Source: Candidatus Limimorpha equi
GTDB lineage: Bacteria > Bacteroidota > Bacteroidia > Bacteroidales > F082
Direction of reading: 5' to 3'
Assembly: GCA_018065885.1 (NCBI GenBank)
Contig: JAGHSL010000286.1
Span: 1-8,251 of the forward strand
DNA: 8,251 bases
Position numbers and translations under genes: made by a program. Shown piece after piece: positions 1 through 4,869 of the stretch. The notes under the pieces were generated by a model. It was given only the letters and a program-made list of their open reading frames with translations. It was not told the DNA's origin and did no database searches. Position 1 is the first letter of the stretch. The number at the start of each line of letters is the position of its first letter.

Positions 1-1
1 T

Positions 2-130
2 GGTGATGCTCTTGGATATCCCGTTGAGTTCATCAGCTCATATTCGGGTATCAAGAAGAGATATGGTGATAATGGTATCACACGATTAGACACAACGCAA
101 TGGTGGTTGCCAGATGGGGGTCGAAGCTAA
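2..130 (+). pseudogene. ADP-ribosylglycohydrolase, N-terminal fragment
   Basis: Reading from base 2 gives 42 codons beginning GDALGYPVEF, then a KKRYGDNGIT segment, and stopping at TAA 128-130. This matches the N-terminal signature of ADP-ribosylglycohydrolases (DraG/ARH family), which remove ADP-ribose from modified proteins or metabolites using two metal ions. The family normally runs to roughly 250-350 residues and continues into an S/T-D-D-T-Q metal-binding motif just after this point. Here the frame ends first, so the catalytic core is missing. The real start lies left of the window, probably only a few codons away. The last codons overlap, out of frame, the start of the next fragment, marking a deletion or recombination joint near 115-130. 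It is almost certainly nonfunctional. Such hydrolases occur among immunity and defence genes, but that role is inference here. Confidence 0.7.
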
Positions 131-257
131 GGTAATGCTTGCAGTCTTTTTGCCTCTTGTCATATTGATAGCAACTTGTGCATTACAACCTGTGTTTTAT
201 ACATTAGGAATTGTCAGTGTTACATGCATTCTGTCTATAAAAATGAACCTTCCCTGA
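114..257 (+). pseudogene. Truncated paralogue of the three-helix membrane protein
   Basis: A 47-codon frame (ATG 114, or ATG 135) encodes two hydrophobic stretches separated by LQP and ends at TGA 255-257. Aligned by eye without gaps to residues 33-70 of the protein at 1044-1604, about 17 of 38 positions are identical, including the shared A....P.V.LI, LQP, LGIV and C..SI positions. It lacks the first helix and the whole C-terminal soluble domain of its relative. The 5' side is joined to the ADP-ribosylglycohydrolase fragment, and the matching stops at about codon 42, after which nothing recognisable follows. A real micro-membrane peptide cannot be excluded, but a decayed duplicate is the simpler reading. 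Its presence shows that members of this membrane family have been repeatedly present at this locus. Confidence 0.6.
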
Positions 258-330
258 TAGATTTGTGGCTTCTTCATGCTCAAAACTCACATAAAGATAC
301 AAAATGTTTAACCCTTAAAGACTATGTTTT

Positions 331-891
331 ATGAATTTGTTTGTTTTTTTAAAGGAGGTGGCTCCTAATGTGAACAAAAAGCCTCATGAGTTGTATAACC
401 TGTTGATGGCAATGGATCAAAAGCACGGATTCAAGATTGAAGACAAAGGAGAGAATATGGCAGTCGCTAGCCTTACCATTTACTTGTATCGGAAACCTTT
501 GTTCCTACTTAATCATAGCACCCAATGTGCATATCAGTTCATGGATACCGACGAAAAGCTTTGCATGATTTCGGACAAAAATATCGATTGGAAGTCGTTG
601 AAAGGCCTGTCGGACGACTGCTTGCGTAGGGCGCACAATCGTGATGCGCATTTCCCCACGCAGATACGTGGCTTTGAAAATGGCGTGGCCGAAGTTTCGT
701 GGCAGCTTAACCCAGACGGCAGGTACTATATGGACGAGGATGGTTATGGCATGACAGATGATGAGGAGGTGGAAATCTATGGCTTCATCGACCGTCAAGG
801 ACGCCTTGTTGTTAAGTTTGAGAATATAAATGGGAACTGGAGCCGCCTTTGCGCTATGCGCAGAAAGGCTCAGAAACTTGCTAAAAAATAA
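331..891 (+). CDS. Hypothetical soluble protein, 186 aa
   Basis: I do not recognise this family. The protein is soluble in character, with no signal peptide and no convincing membrane helix. Its middle is rich in aromatic residues. A very acidic turn (MDEDGYGMTDDEEVEIYG, about residues 134-151) leads into a GFIDRQGRLVVKFE strand pair, and a basic tail (RRKAQKLAKK) follows. Asp/Glu clusters followed by beta strands are frequent in small bacterial immunity-type proteins, but this is only a loose resemblance. ATG 331 gives 186 residues. GTG 370, which yields a tidier N-terminus (V/MNKKPHELYNLL), lies 11 bases after AAAGGAGG and is a plausible alternative. It sits between fragments of other genes with no close upstream partner. 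It appears intact, with reading open to a TAA. Confidence 0.6.
   Translation: MNLFVFLKEVAPNVNKKPHELYNLLMAMDQKHGFKIEDKGENMAVASLTIYLYRKPLFLLNHSTQCAYQFMDTDEKLCMISDKNIDWKSLKGLSDDCLRRAHNRDAHFPTQIRGFENGVAEVSWQLNPDGRYYMDEDGYGMTDDEEVEIYGFIDRQGRLVVKFENINGNWSRLCAMRRKAQKLAKK
351..358 (+). promoter_or_regulatory. Possible Shine-Dalgarno sequence for a GTG 370 start
   Basis: AAAGGAGG is a near-ideal complement to the 3' end of 16S rRNA and lies 11 bases before an in-frame GTG at 370. Such strong sites are rare in Bacteroidota, where initiation relies mostly on A-rich leaders. If it is used, the gene at 331-891 would start at 370 and the gene may come from another phylum. The same bases also form a small AGGAG/CTCCT inverted repeat (353-366), so coincidence is possible. 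Confidence 0.25.
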
Positions 892-913
892 ATCTCAAGA
901 TAAGTGTTGATGA

Positions 914-1042
914 GGGAATCGTTATCTGATTGATGACCGAGGCAAGAACGGCACCAGCGAGTTCGAAGGCGAATGGATTCAGTTCGGTAATAGTGAGTTT
1001 CCAGACAGGGATAGTGTATTAGAGTATCTTAAAATTCAATAA
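914..1042 (+). pseudogene. C-terminal remnant of an unrecognised gene
   Basis: After an in-frame TGA at 911-913, an open frame reads GNRYLIDDRGKNG, then EFEGEWIQFG, and ends LEYLKIQ with TAA at 1040-1042. There is no start codon near its left end. The composition (D/E, W, aromatic residues, clean helical tail) is that of a genuine protein C-terminus, not random translation. The stop is one base before the ATG of the next gene, the close spacing of a former operon. Probably the upstream gene was deleted and its tail kept together with the downstream gene. The parent family is unknown; I could not link it convincingly to the protein at 331-891. Confidence 0.45.
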
Positions 1043-1043
1043 T

Positions 1044-1604
1044 ATGAAGTCAATAGATTTAATTGGTTTTGCCATTGCAGCAGTTGTGTTATTAGTTGAA
1101 TATCGGGGGACGAGAAAAATCGTTGTTCCCAATAGATTTACAAAATTTTTACTAGCAATCATGATTCCGATTGTTGTGCTGATAGTGGCAGTTATTCTTC
1201 AACCGAAGTATTTTATTCTCGGAATTGTTGGTATAATATGCCTGTTTTCCATTCCTATCCTACTTACTGTTTCAGTAAGAAATAAAGTCATCCATCTTGG
1301 TGATACACTGCATTTTTTCGGAAAATCTTGGGAATCTGTCGGTTACCAATATTATCTTGAATTTGATAATACTGCCTTTAAGATGGATACACAAGTAAAG
1401 TATTTGTATAAGCCAAAAGAAGAGGATTTTGTCATAGATAGACACACGGGGGATCGAAGATTCAGACGACCCTGCGGTGGAGATGAAAGTGCAATTACCT
1501 ATACCCTTACAGCAACAAAAACAGGTGTGTATCAAATTCGCGAAATCGCTGCGTTTAGAGGCGATATAGAGTCGGAAAAGATTCATAGAATAAAAGTAAA
1601 ATAA
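1044..1604 (+). CDS. Three-helix membrane protein with C-terminal soluble domain
   Basis: The 186-residue product has three hydrophobic segments (about residues 5-20, 34-51 and 56-76) and then a soluble domain of about 110 residues. This domain looks all-beta: it alternates hydrophobic and polar residues and ends TYTLTATKTGVYQIREIAAF...IHRIKVK, a pattern seen in Ig-like and inhibitor-type beta sandwiches. No catalytic motif is visible. The family is not one I can name. ATG 1044 follows the stop of the preceding remnant by one base, and the next gene begins nine bases after this stop, so it is probably co-transcribed with 1614-2585. A truncated paralogue at 114-257 shows duplication at this locus. 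A membrane-anchored immunity or inhibitor protein is a reasonable guess, based only on architecture and neighbourhood. Confidence 0.65.
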   Translation: MKSIDLIGFAIAAVVLLVEYRGTRKIVVPNRFTKFLLAIMIPIVVLIVAVILQPKYFILGIVGIICLFSIPILLTVSVRNKVIHLGDTLHFFGKSWESVGYQYYLEFDNTAFKMDTQVKYLYKPKEEDFVIDRHTGDRRFRRPCGGDESAITYTLTATKTGVYQIREIAAFRGDIESEKIHRIKVK

Positions 1605-1613
1605 TTCAATATT

Positions 1614-2585
1614 ATGGCATTTTCATCATTTAGCATAAGGAGAATTTCGGACAACACTGATGTCCCTTTGGAAGAGGTCGATTCTATTGTAAGAAAAGAA
1701 CTGTCTCTGAAAGATCATGAAAAAGACAAACCGTATGGACATTTCTATTTCACTGAGACTGAGGAAGAATTGGGAGGGTTCCAGAAATCCATTTCATGGG
1801 CGGGGCTGATCCATACTGTTGTTTATTATAGTGATATTGACTATGGTAAAAGTACTGTTTATGATATTGAGGCTGCAATGGCTTGGATAAGTATTCATGC
1901 TATTTATTTCCCTCATTCAGCAATCGTGTTTGCCTCTAAACTCATGAAAGTACTCAAGCAATCAGGATATTATGTATTCGTTGATTTCCACCGTGATGAC
2001 AGAGGTAATCCAGACGAATTTGTGTGTTCGTACGATGGACATAAAATTTACAGAAGTGAATCTGGTTTGTTTGAATGTGACAGCCAAGGAAAACTACTGA
2101 ATTTCTTTCCTGATAGCAAGAATCTTATGGACGAAACAAAAGTCAAGGAGATGTATAGATTGGGTGGAAAATCATTAGTAGACTATTATCGGCCATGTGT
2201 CCATACCCTTATCATTCCTGAAGGTGTCACTTCGTTTGAACGCGAATTCTTTAGTGGCGGTCTGGTTAATGATATAATACGATTTCCATCTACCCTGAGA
2301 CAGATTGGTAGTAATTATGAGGATTGTGTTTTTGCGGGAAGTTTTTTACCAGAAGTTATTATCCCAAGAACGGTTAAAATGATTGGAAGATTCGCTTTTG
2401 GAGCAAGCCATATTAAGAGACTTGTTTTTGAGGACGACATACAATGTATATATTTACGTCAGTTTAAGGAGTCTGTCGTTGATGAACTTGTAATTCCACA
2501 TGCAATGTGGGAAAGGAATGACGGTCTTGTTTTTGCTCTTATGGAAGTCCGCAACATTATATCAGACAGACCATTTGGGTGTTAG
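1614..2585 (+). CDS. Unknown N-terminal domain fused to BspA-type leucine-rich repeats
   Basis: This 323-residue protein has two parts. Residues 1 to about 185 form a mixed alpha/beta domain I do not recognise, with aromatic strands (GHFYFTETEEELGGF), a helical stretch near 83-117 (AAMAWISIHAIYFP) and a strand YVFVDFHRDD near 120-129. Residues about 195-315 are degenerate BspA-type (LRR_5) repeats: HTLIIPEGVTSFE, then RFPSTLRQIGSNYED, EVIIPRTVKMIGRFAFGAS, KRLVFEDDI and DELVIPHAM. The I-P-x-x-V-x-x-I-x-x-x-A-F register is clear in the third. There is no signal peptide, so unlike classical surface BspA proteins it is probably cytoplasmic. It lies nine bases after the membrane protein and is likely in the same transcript. 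Binding another protein through the repeats is the family expectation; the partner is unknown. Confidence 0.65.
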   Translation: MAFSSFSIRRISDNTDVPLEEVDSIVRKELSLKDHEKDKPYGHFYFTETEEELGGFQKSISWAGLIHTVVYYSDIDYGKSTVYDIEAAMAWISIHAIYFPHSAIVFASKLMKVLKQSGYYVFVDFHRDDRGNPDEFVCSYDGHKIYRSESGLFECDSQGKLLNFFPDSKNLMDETKVKEMYRLGGKSLVDYYRPCVHTLIIPEGVTSFEREFFSGGLVNDIIRFPSTLRQIGSNYEDCVFAGSFLPEVIIPRTVKMIGRFAFGASHIKRLVFEDDIQCIYLRQFKESVVDELVIPHAMWERNDGLVFALMEVRNIISDRPFGC

Positions 2586-2739
2586 AAAGTTAATTGGAAC
2601 TTGCGTTTTTAACGACAACTAAAGAATAATGGAACAGCAATATTTTTAAAAACACGAATCTGAAATTTATATGGGAAAAATAAGCATAATAAATATATGG
2701 AGATGGTTCTCGGAACAGATTGGCCATCCGAAGACGTTC

Positions 2740-2793
2740 TTCCAGCGGAAAACGTGGGGCGTGCTTTCTCCGTTCGCCCATTTTCCGCAGGAG
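2740..2793. repeat. Long imperfect hairpin in the intergenic block
   Basis: GCGGAAAA at 2745-2752 pairs exactly with TTTTCCGC at 2781-2788. Inside, after a two-base bulge, TGGG (2755-2758) pairs with CCCA (2777-2780) and CG (2760-2761) with CG (2775-2776). Outside, beyond an A/A mismatch, TTCC (2740-2743) pairs with GGAG (2790-2793) including one T/G pair. The loop is about 13 bases. No T-run follows, so it is not a classical terminator; a repeat-element relic or a structured RNA are alternatives. Confidence 0.5.
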
Positions 2794-2833
2794 CGACCAT
2801 CGTTCGAAACAGGCATACAGAGCAAAACAACAA

Positions 2834-2865
2834 TTTGTTGCTCAATTTGTTAAATATTAACTTGC
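2834..2865 (+). promoter_or_regulatory. Weak candidate Bacteroidota promoter for the ClpP-like gene
   Basis: TTTG at 2834-2837 followed after 20 bases by TAACTTGC at 2858-2865 partly resembles the Bacteroidota TTTG / TAnnTTTG promoter; the second box is imperfect at its last two positions. The second box overlaps the left copy of the inverted repeat. Spacing to ATG 2888 is reasonable. This is a loose match only. Confidence 0.22.
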
Positions 2866-2875
2866 GGAATTAAGG
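2860..2875 (+). repeat. Left copy of inverted repeat flanking the ClpP-like gene
   Basis: ACTTGCGGAATTAAGG, whose reverse complement recurs at 3631-3646 with one difference (15 of 16, the first 12 exact). It lies 12 bases before ATG 2888. No target-site duplication is visible outside the two copies. It could be the border of a mobile or invertible cassette. Confidence 0.6.
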
Positions 2876-2887
2876 TAAAGATTGAAT

Positions 2888-3604
2888 ATGCAACTAAAAC
2901 AAATTATGCGATTGTCATTATTGACTTGTGCGCTATTCATACAAACACCGTATGTGAGTGGTCAGACAAATAATAGTCAATATAGCCTTGGTACGGAATT
3001 CGAAAAGTTCTTAGACTGGAATAAAAAAACTGGCATTTCTGGTCAGTATTTTGATGAGGTTACTGATGAAACTATTAGGAGGCTAAATATAACAGTAGAT
3101 GAATATTGGCATAGAGTTCTCGTTGAAAGGAAAGTATATCTCTTAGGAGAGATAAACGATGCGACAGCCCCTTATATCTCTTCTCTTTTGTTGTATTTAG
3201 ATAGAAAGTCCGACAAAATTATCACGTTGCATATTGATTCCAATGGAGGAAATGCCTACTCTGGATTAGGAATCTATGATGCTATTCAATTTTTGAACTC
3301 TCCCATTTACACGGAATGCGATAGTTTGGCTGCAAGTATGGCAGCTGTTATCTTTTCGTGTGGTCAGCATGGACATCGCAGTGTAACGAAGAATGCACGT
3401 ATTATGATTCATGCACCTTATGCTCCCAACCCAAAAGAAAAAGCTATACATGATATTCAGCTTTTAGAAAAGGAGATTTATAAGATACTCAGTGAAAACA
3501 CAGGAAAAGATATTCAAACAATAACCCAAGATTGCGAAAAAACACTTTGGCTCACTGGCGAAGATGCCATTAGATATGGCATTGCAGATGTGCTTCATGA
3601 ATAG
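2888..3604 (+). CDS. Exported ClpP-fold serine protease
   Basis: The 238-residue product belongs to the ClpP/crotonase fold: strand and turn HIDSNGGNAYSGLGIYDAIQ (near 115-134; canonical SPGG is SNGG here), nucleophile loop SLAASMAA with Ser150, RIMIHAP with His175, and QDCEKTLWLTGEDAIRYGIAD with Asp215. The triad is therefore complete. ClpP normally forms a cytoplasmic tetradecamer fed by ClpX or ClpA. This one begins with a basic stretch, a hydrophobic core (LSLLTCALFI) and VSG followed by Gln, a signal peptidase I site typical of Bacteroidota, so export to the periplasm is predicted. An insertion of about 50 residues precedes the protease domain. No Clp ATPase is adjacent. ATG 2888 is preferred to the in-frame TTG 2882; ATG 2906 is also possible. 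Inverted repeats flank the gene. Substrate and role are unknown. Confidence 0.8.
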   Translation: MQLKQIMRLSLLTCALFIQTPYVSGQTNNSQYSLGTEFEKFLDWNKKTGISGQYFDEVTDETIRRLNITVDEYWHRVLVERKVYLLGEINDATAPYISSLLLYLDRKSDKIITLHIDSNGGNAYSGLGIYDAIQFLNSPIYTECDSLAASMAAVIFSCGQHGHRSVTKNARIMIHAPYAPNPKEKAIHDIQLLEKEIYKILSENTGKDIQTITQDCEKTLWLTGEDAIRYGIADVLHE

Positions 3605-3630
3605 GAGTGCTTGGAAAGTTTATTCATATT

Positions 3631-3646
3631 CCTGAATTCCGCAAGT
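3631..3646 (-). repeat. Right copy of inverted repeat flanking the ClpP-like gene
   Basis: CCTGAATTCCGCAAGT is the reverse complement of the 2860-2875 copy with one mismatch. It begins 27 bases after the protease stop, so the pair encloses the gene and little else (about 790 bases end to end). Confidence 0.6.
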
Positions 3647-3679
3647 GAAATTCTTGCATAATCAAAATAAAGTGCTATT

Positions 3680-3729
3680 GGGTTCGCGAGGTGTTTTTTC
3701 GATTAAACCATGCTGTAGATGGCGAACCC
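3680..3729. repeat. Stem-loop with 8-base arms
   Basis: GGGTTCGC at 3680-3687 pairs with GCGAACCC at 3722-3729 across a 34-base loop. With a loop this long and no T-run after it, terminator function is doubtful. It could be part of a cassette border or a leader structure for the WYL fragment. Confidence 0.35.
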
Positions 3730-3798
3730 CGATGCTCCAAGGCAAACCTTCCCCCACCCAGTATTGCATGGGAACAGTTAAAAATCAACTAAGAAATC

Positions 3799-4275
3799 AT
3801 GTCCACAAACAAGAACGCACAACTGCGGTATCAGATTCTAGACCGCTGCTTCAGCAACTTCAGACAGAGATATACCATTGATGACCTTGTGGAGGAAGTC
3901 AATGAGAAACTCTATGATCTCAATGGCACGGAGGTATCTCTCCGACAGATTCGCGAAGACATCAAGTTCATGCGTGACAGTGTGGGGTATAACGCCCCCG
4001 TCGAGGCTTATCCATTGGAAGGCGGAAAGTGCTACTATCGTTATGTAGACCAGAATTTCACCATCTTCAACAACGAGTTGTCCGTGGAGGAGGTGAAGAG
4101 CCTAAGCCAGATGGTCAATATCCAGCAGCGCTTCCGTGGCATTCCCTCTTTCAACTGGATAGAAGAAGTTGTCTCAAATCTGGAGTATCGCTTTGGAGGC
4201 AAAACCGTTCAGGAGAATGTCATCTCCTTCGACCAGAACGAACGCTTGCGGGGGCTGGAATATTTAAGTATGTGA
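3799..4275 (+). pseudogene. WYL-domain transcriptional regulator, N-terminal part only
   Basis: The 158 residues match the N-terminal half of the WYL regulators common in Bacteroidota. A winged helix-turn-helix (about 5-75: RYQILDRCFSNF, YTIDDLVEEVNE, VSLRQIREDIKFM) is followed by YYRYVDQNFTIFNNELSVEEVKSL and by the linker RGIPSFNWIEEVVSNLEYRF. The reading ends just after RLRGLEYLS, exactly where full-length members (about 300-340 residues) enter the ligand-binding WYL domain. The WYL domain and C-terminal extension are absent. The break at about 4268 is followed 50 bases later by the tail of an RtcB gene in the same direction. The DNA-binding part is undamaged, so a short constitutive binder could still be made. 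Loss of sensing is certain if the gene is expressed as read; functionality is not known. Confidence 0.75.
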
Positions 4276-4320
4276 GCAAAATTAGTTGGCTATAGTTTAA
4301 TAAAAGACTGATCCACCACG

Positions 4321-4458
4321 GTGTGTGAGGGAACGCTCGACGAATCTCCTATGGCATACAAGCCAATGGATGAAATTGTCCGATTGATTGAATCAACGGT
4401 AGAGATATTGTTCTTTGTTAGGCCAAAGATAAATGTTAAGGCAACGGATGCAGAATAA
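4321..4458 (+). pseudogene. RtcB RNA ligase, C-terminal remnant
   Basis: In this frame the segment reads TLDESPMAYKPMDEIVRLIE, then STVEILFFVRPKINVKATDAE and TAA. The DESPMAYK...DEIV segment and the closing P.INVKA match the extreme C-terminus of RtcB, the GTP- and manganese-dependent ligase that joins 2',3'-cyclic phosphate to 5'-OH RNA ends. A full RtcB is about 400-480 residues; only about the last 45 remain and none of the metal- or GMP-binding residues. An in-frame TGA at 4309-4311 closes it upstream. It follows the truncated WYL regulator in the same orientation, suggesting one deletion removed the end of the regulator and nearly all of the ligase gene. WYL regulators do occur beside RNA-repair genes. 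Confidence 0.7.
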
Positions 4459-4479
4459 TGCAATAAAAAAGTTCGAAAG

Positions 4480-4611
4480 ATGAAATTCTTCAGGAACTTA
4501 TTTGGAAATTTGCGTGACAATGAAAATACAAGAGATGCAAATCCTGTTGGATGTGTGGATTTATCCAGTAATTTGACCAATACGTCAGATGTTCGGTTCG
4601 AAAGCAATTGA
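4480..4611 (+). pseudogene. Short orphan N-terminal fragment (43 codons)
   Basis: ATG 4480 opens a 43-codon frame starting MKFFRNLFGNLRDNE and ending at TGA 4609-4611. The MKFF.NLFG opening is typical of the start of small cytoplasmic Bacteroidota proteins, while the rest has no recognisable family. It is preceded by an A-rich leader (AATAAAAAAGTTCGAAAG). The end runs into the next remnant, so it is probably the 5' end of a gene whose body was lost at a joint near 4600. A real short peptide is possible but unsupported. Confidence 0.35.
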
Positions 4612-4754
4612 AGATTGGTGTAACAATGATGGAAGACGCACCAATCCTACCGCTTTTCTATGACGAGGTTTTGCGTTTCGTCAACAAAAGGGTGGAAGGC
4701 TTGGGAAGCAATCCGACTAACTTGCTGGACTTGAGACGGGTGAGAGTGAAGTGA
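4572..4754 (+). pseudogene. Oligopeptide-binding protein (SBP family 5), C-terminal remnant
   Basis: From about 4626 the frame reads MMEDAPILPLFYDEVLRFVN, followed by EGLGSNPTNLLDLRRVRVK and TGA at 4752-4754. The motif M.DAP..PLFYD...RF....V.G....P.N.LDLR is the standard C-terminus of periplasmic oligopeptide/dipeptide-binding proteins (OppA/DppA type, usually 500-600 residues). Only the last 43 or so codons are left; upstream coding is unrecognisable and closed by TAA 4569-4571. It converges with the minus-strand operon across a palindrome, the arrangement expected at an old chromosomal gene boundary. It may therefore be what remains of the backbone gene into which the accessory region was inserted. 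Confidence 0.7.
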
Positions 4755-4796
4755 GGTCTTTCGGATTCATTTTCAATTGGACAATTGTCACAAAAT

Positions 4797-4824
4797 GTAA
4801 GGGCGCACAATTGTGCGCCCCTAC
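4797..4824. terminator. 28-base palindrome between convergent units
   Basis: The centre GGGCGCACAATTGTGCGCCC (4801-4820) is a perfect 20-base palindrome. It extends by GTAA and CTAC on the two sides to 28 bases with a single mismatch, which would be G-U in one RNA strand. It lies 46 bases beyond the stop of the minus-strand PLP enzyme gene and 43 beyond the plus-strand remnant, a natural place for a bidirectional terminator. The T-tracts after it are weak in both directions, so a dispersed REP-like palindrome is an alternative. Confidence 0.6.
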
Positions 4825-4869
4825 TAACAAATTAAAAAAATCAAAAGTTATTTACTTGAAAAATCAGTG

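Larger units (their letters stand above)
2586..2881. other. Gene-free gap with a GC-rich structured block
   Basis: No convincing gene lies in these 296 bases. The outer parts are AT-rich, but about 2711-2815 is clearly more GC-rich than its surroundings and contains a long imperfect hairpin. Short frames cross it on both strands (for example 2671-2853 plus and 2609-2845 minus), but they have no leader, no family likeness and mutually overlapping reading. A tandem CAATTTGTT repeat is present at 2831-2839 and 2843-2851. The GC-rich block could be a relic of a mobile or repeated element. Confidence 0.5.
3605..3798. other. Intergenic region between protease and WYL fragment
   Basis: No gene is supported in these 194 bases. 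They hold the right inverted-repeat copy (3631-3646) and a possible stem at 3680-3729. A C-rich run (CTTCCCCCACCCA, about 3749-3761) is unusual for this AT-rich part. The leader just before ATG 3799 is A-rich, as is usual for Bacteroidota starts. Confidence 0.5.

Noticed and set aside
258..330. TAGATTTG at 258-265 as a promoter for the 331 gene
   Set aside because: It matches TAnnTTTG, but no TTTG or TTG box is found at the expected distance upstream.
2609..2853. Overlapping small frames on both strands in the intergenic block
   Set aside because: They cross a hairpin and a tandem repeat, have no convincing leader and overlap each other; treated as non-coding.
2882..2887. TTG 2882 as start of the ClpP-like gene
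   Set aside because: ATG 2888 is two codons downstream in the same frame and gives a normal signal peptide; TTG is less likely.
2912..2935. LLTC in the protease leader as a lipoprotein cleavage site
   Set aside because: Thr directly before Cys is not accepted in standard lipoboxes and the hydrophobic stretch before it is too short; signal peptidase I cleavage before Gln fits better.
3645..3881. Plus-strand 78-codon frame overlapping the WYL fragment start
   Set aside because: It overlaps the recognisable winged-helix coding in another frame and has random-looking composition.
4290..4607. Minus-strand 105-codon frame
   Set aside because: It runs antisense to the RtcB remnant and the short orphan fragment; its translation shows no family features.
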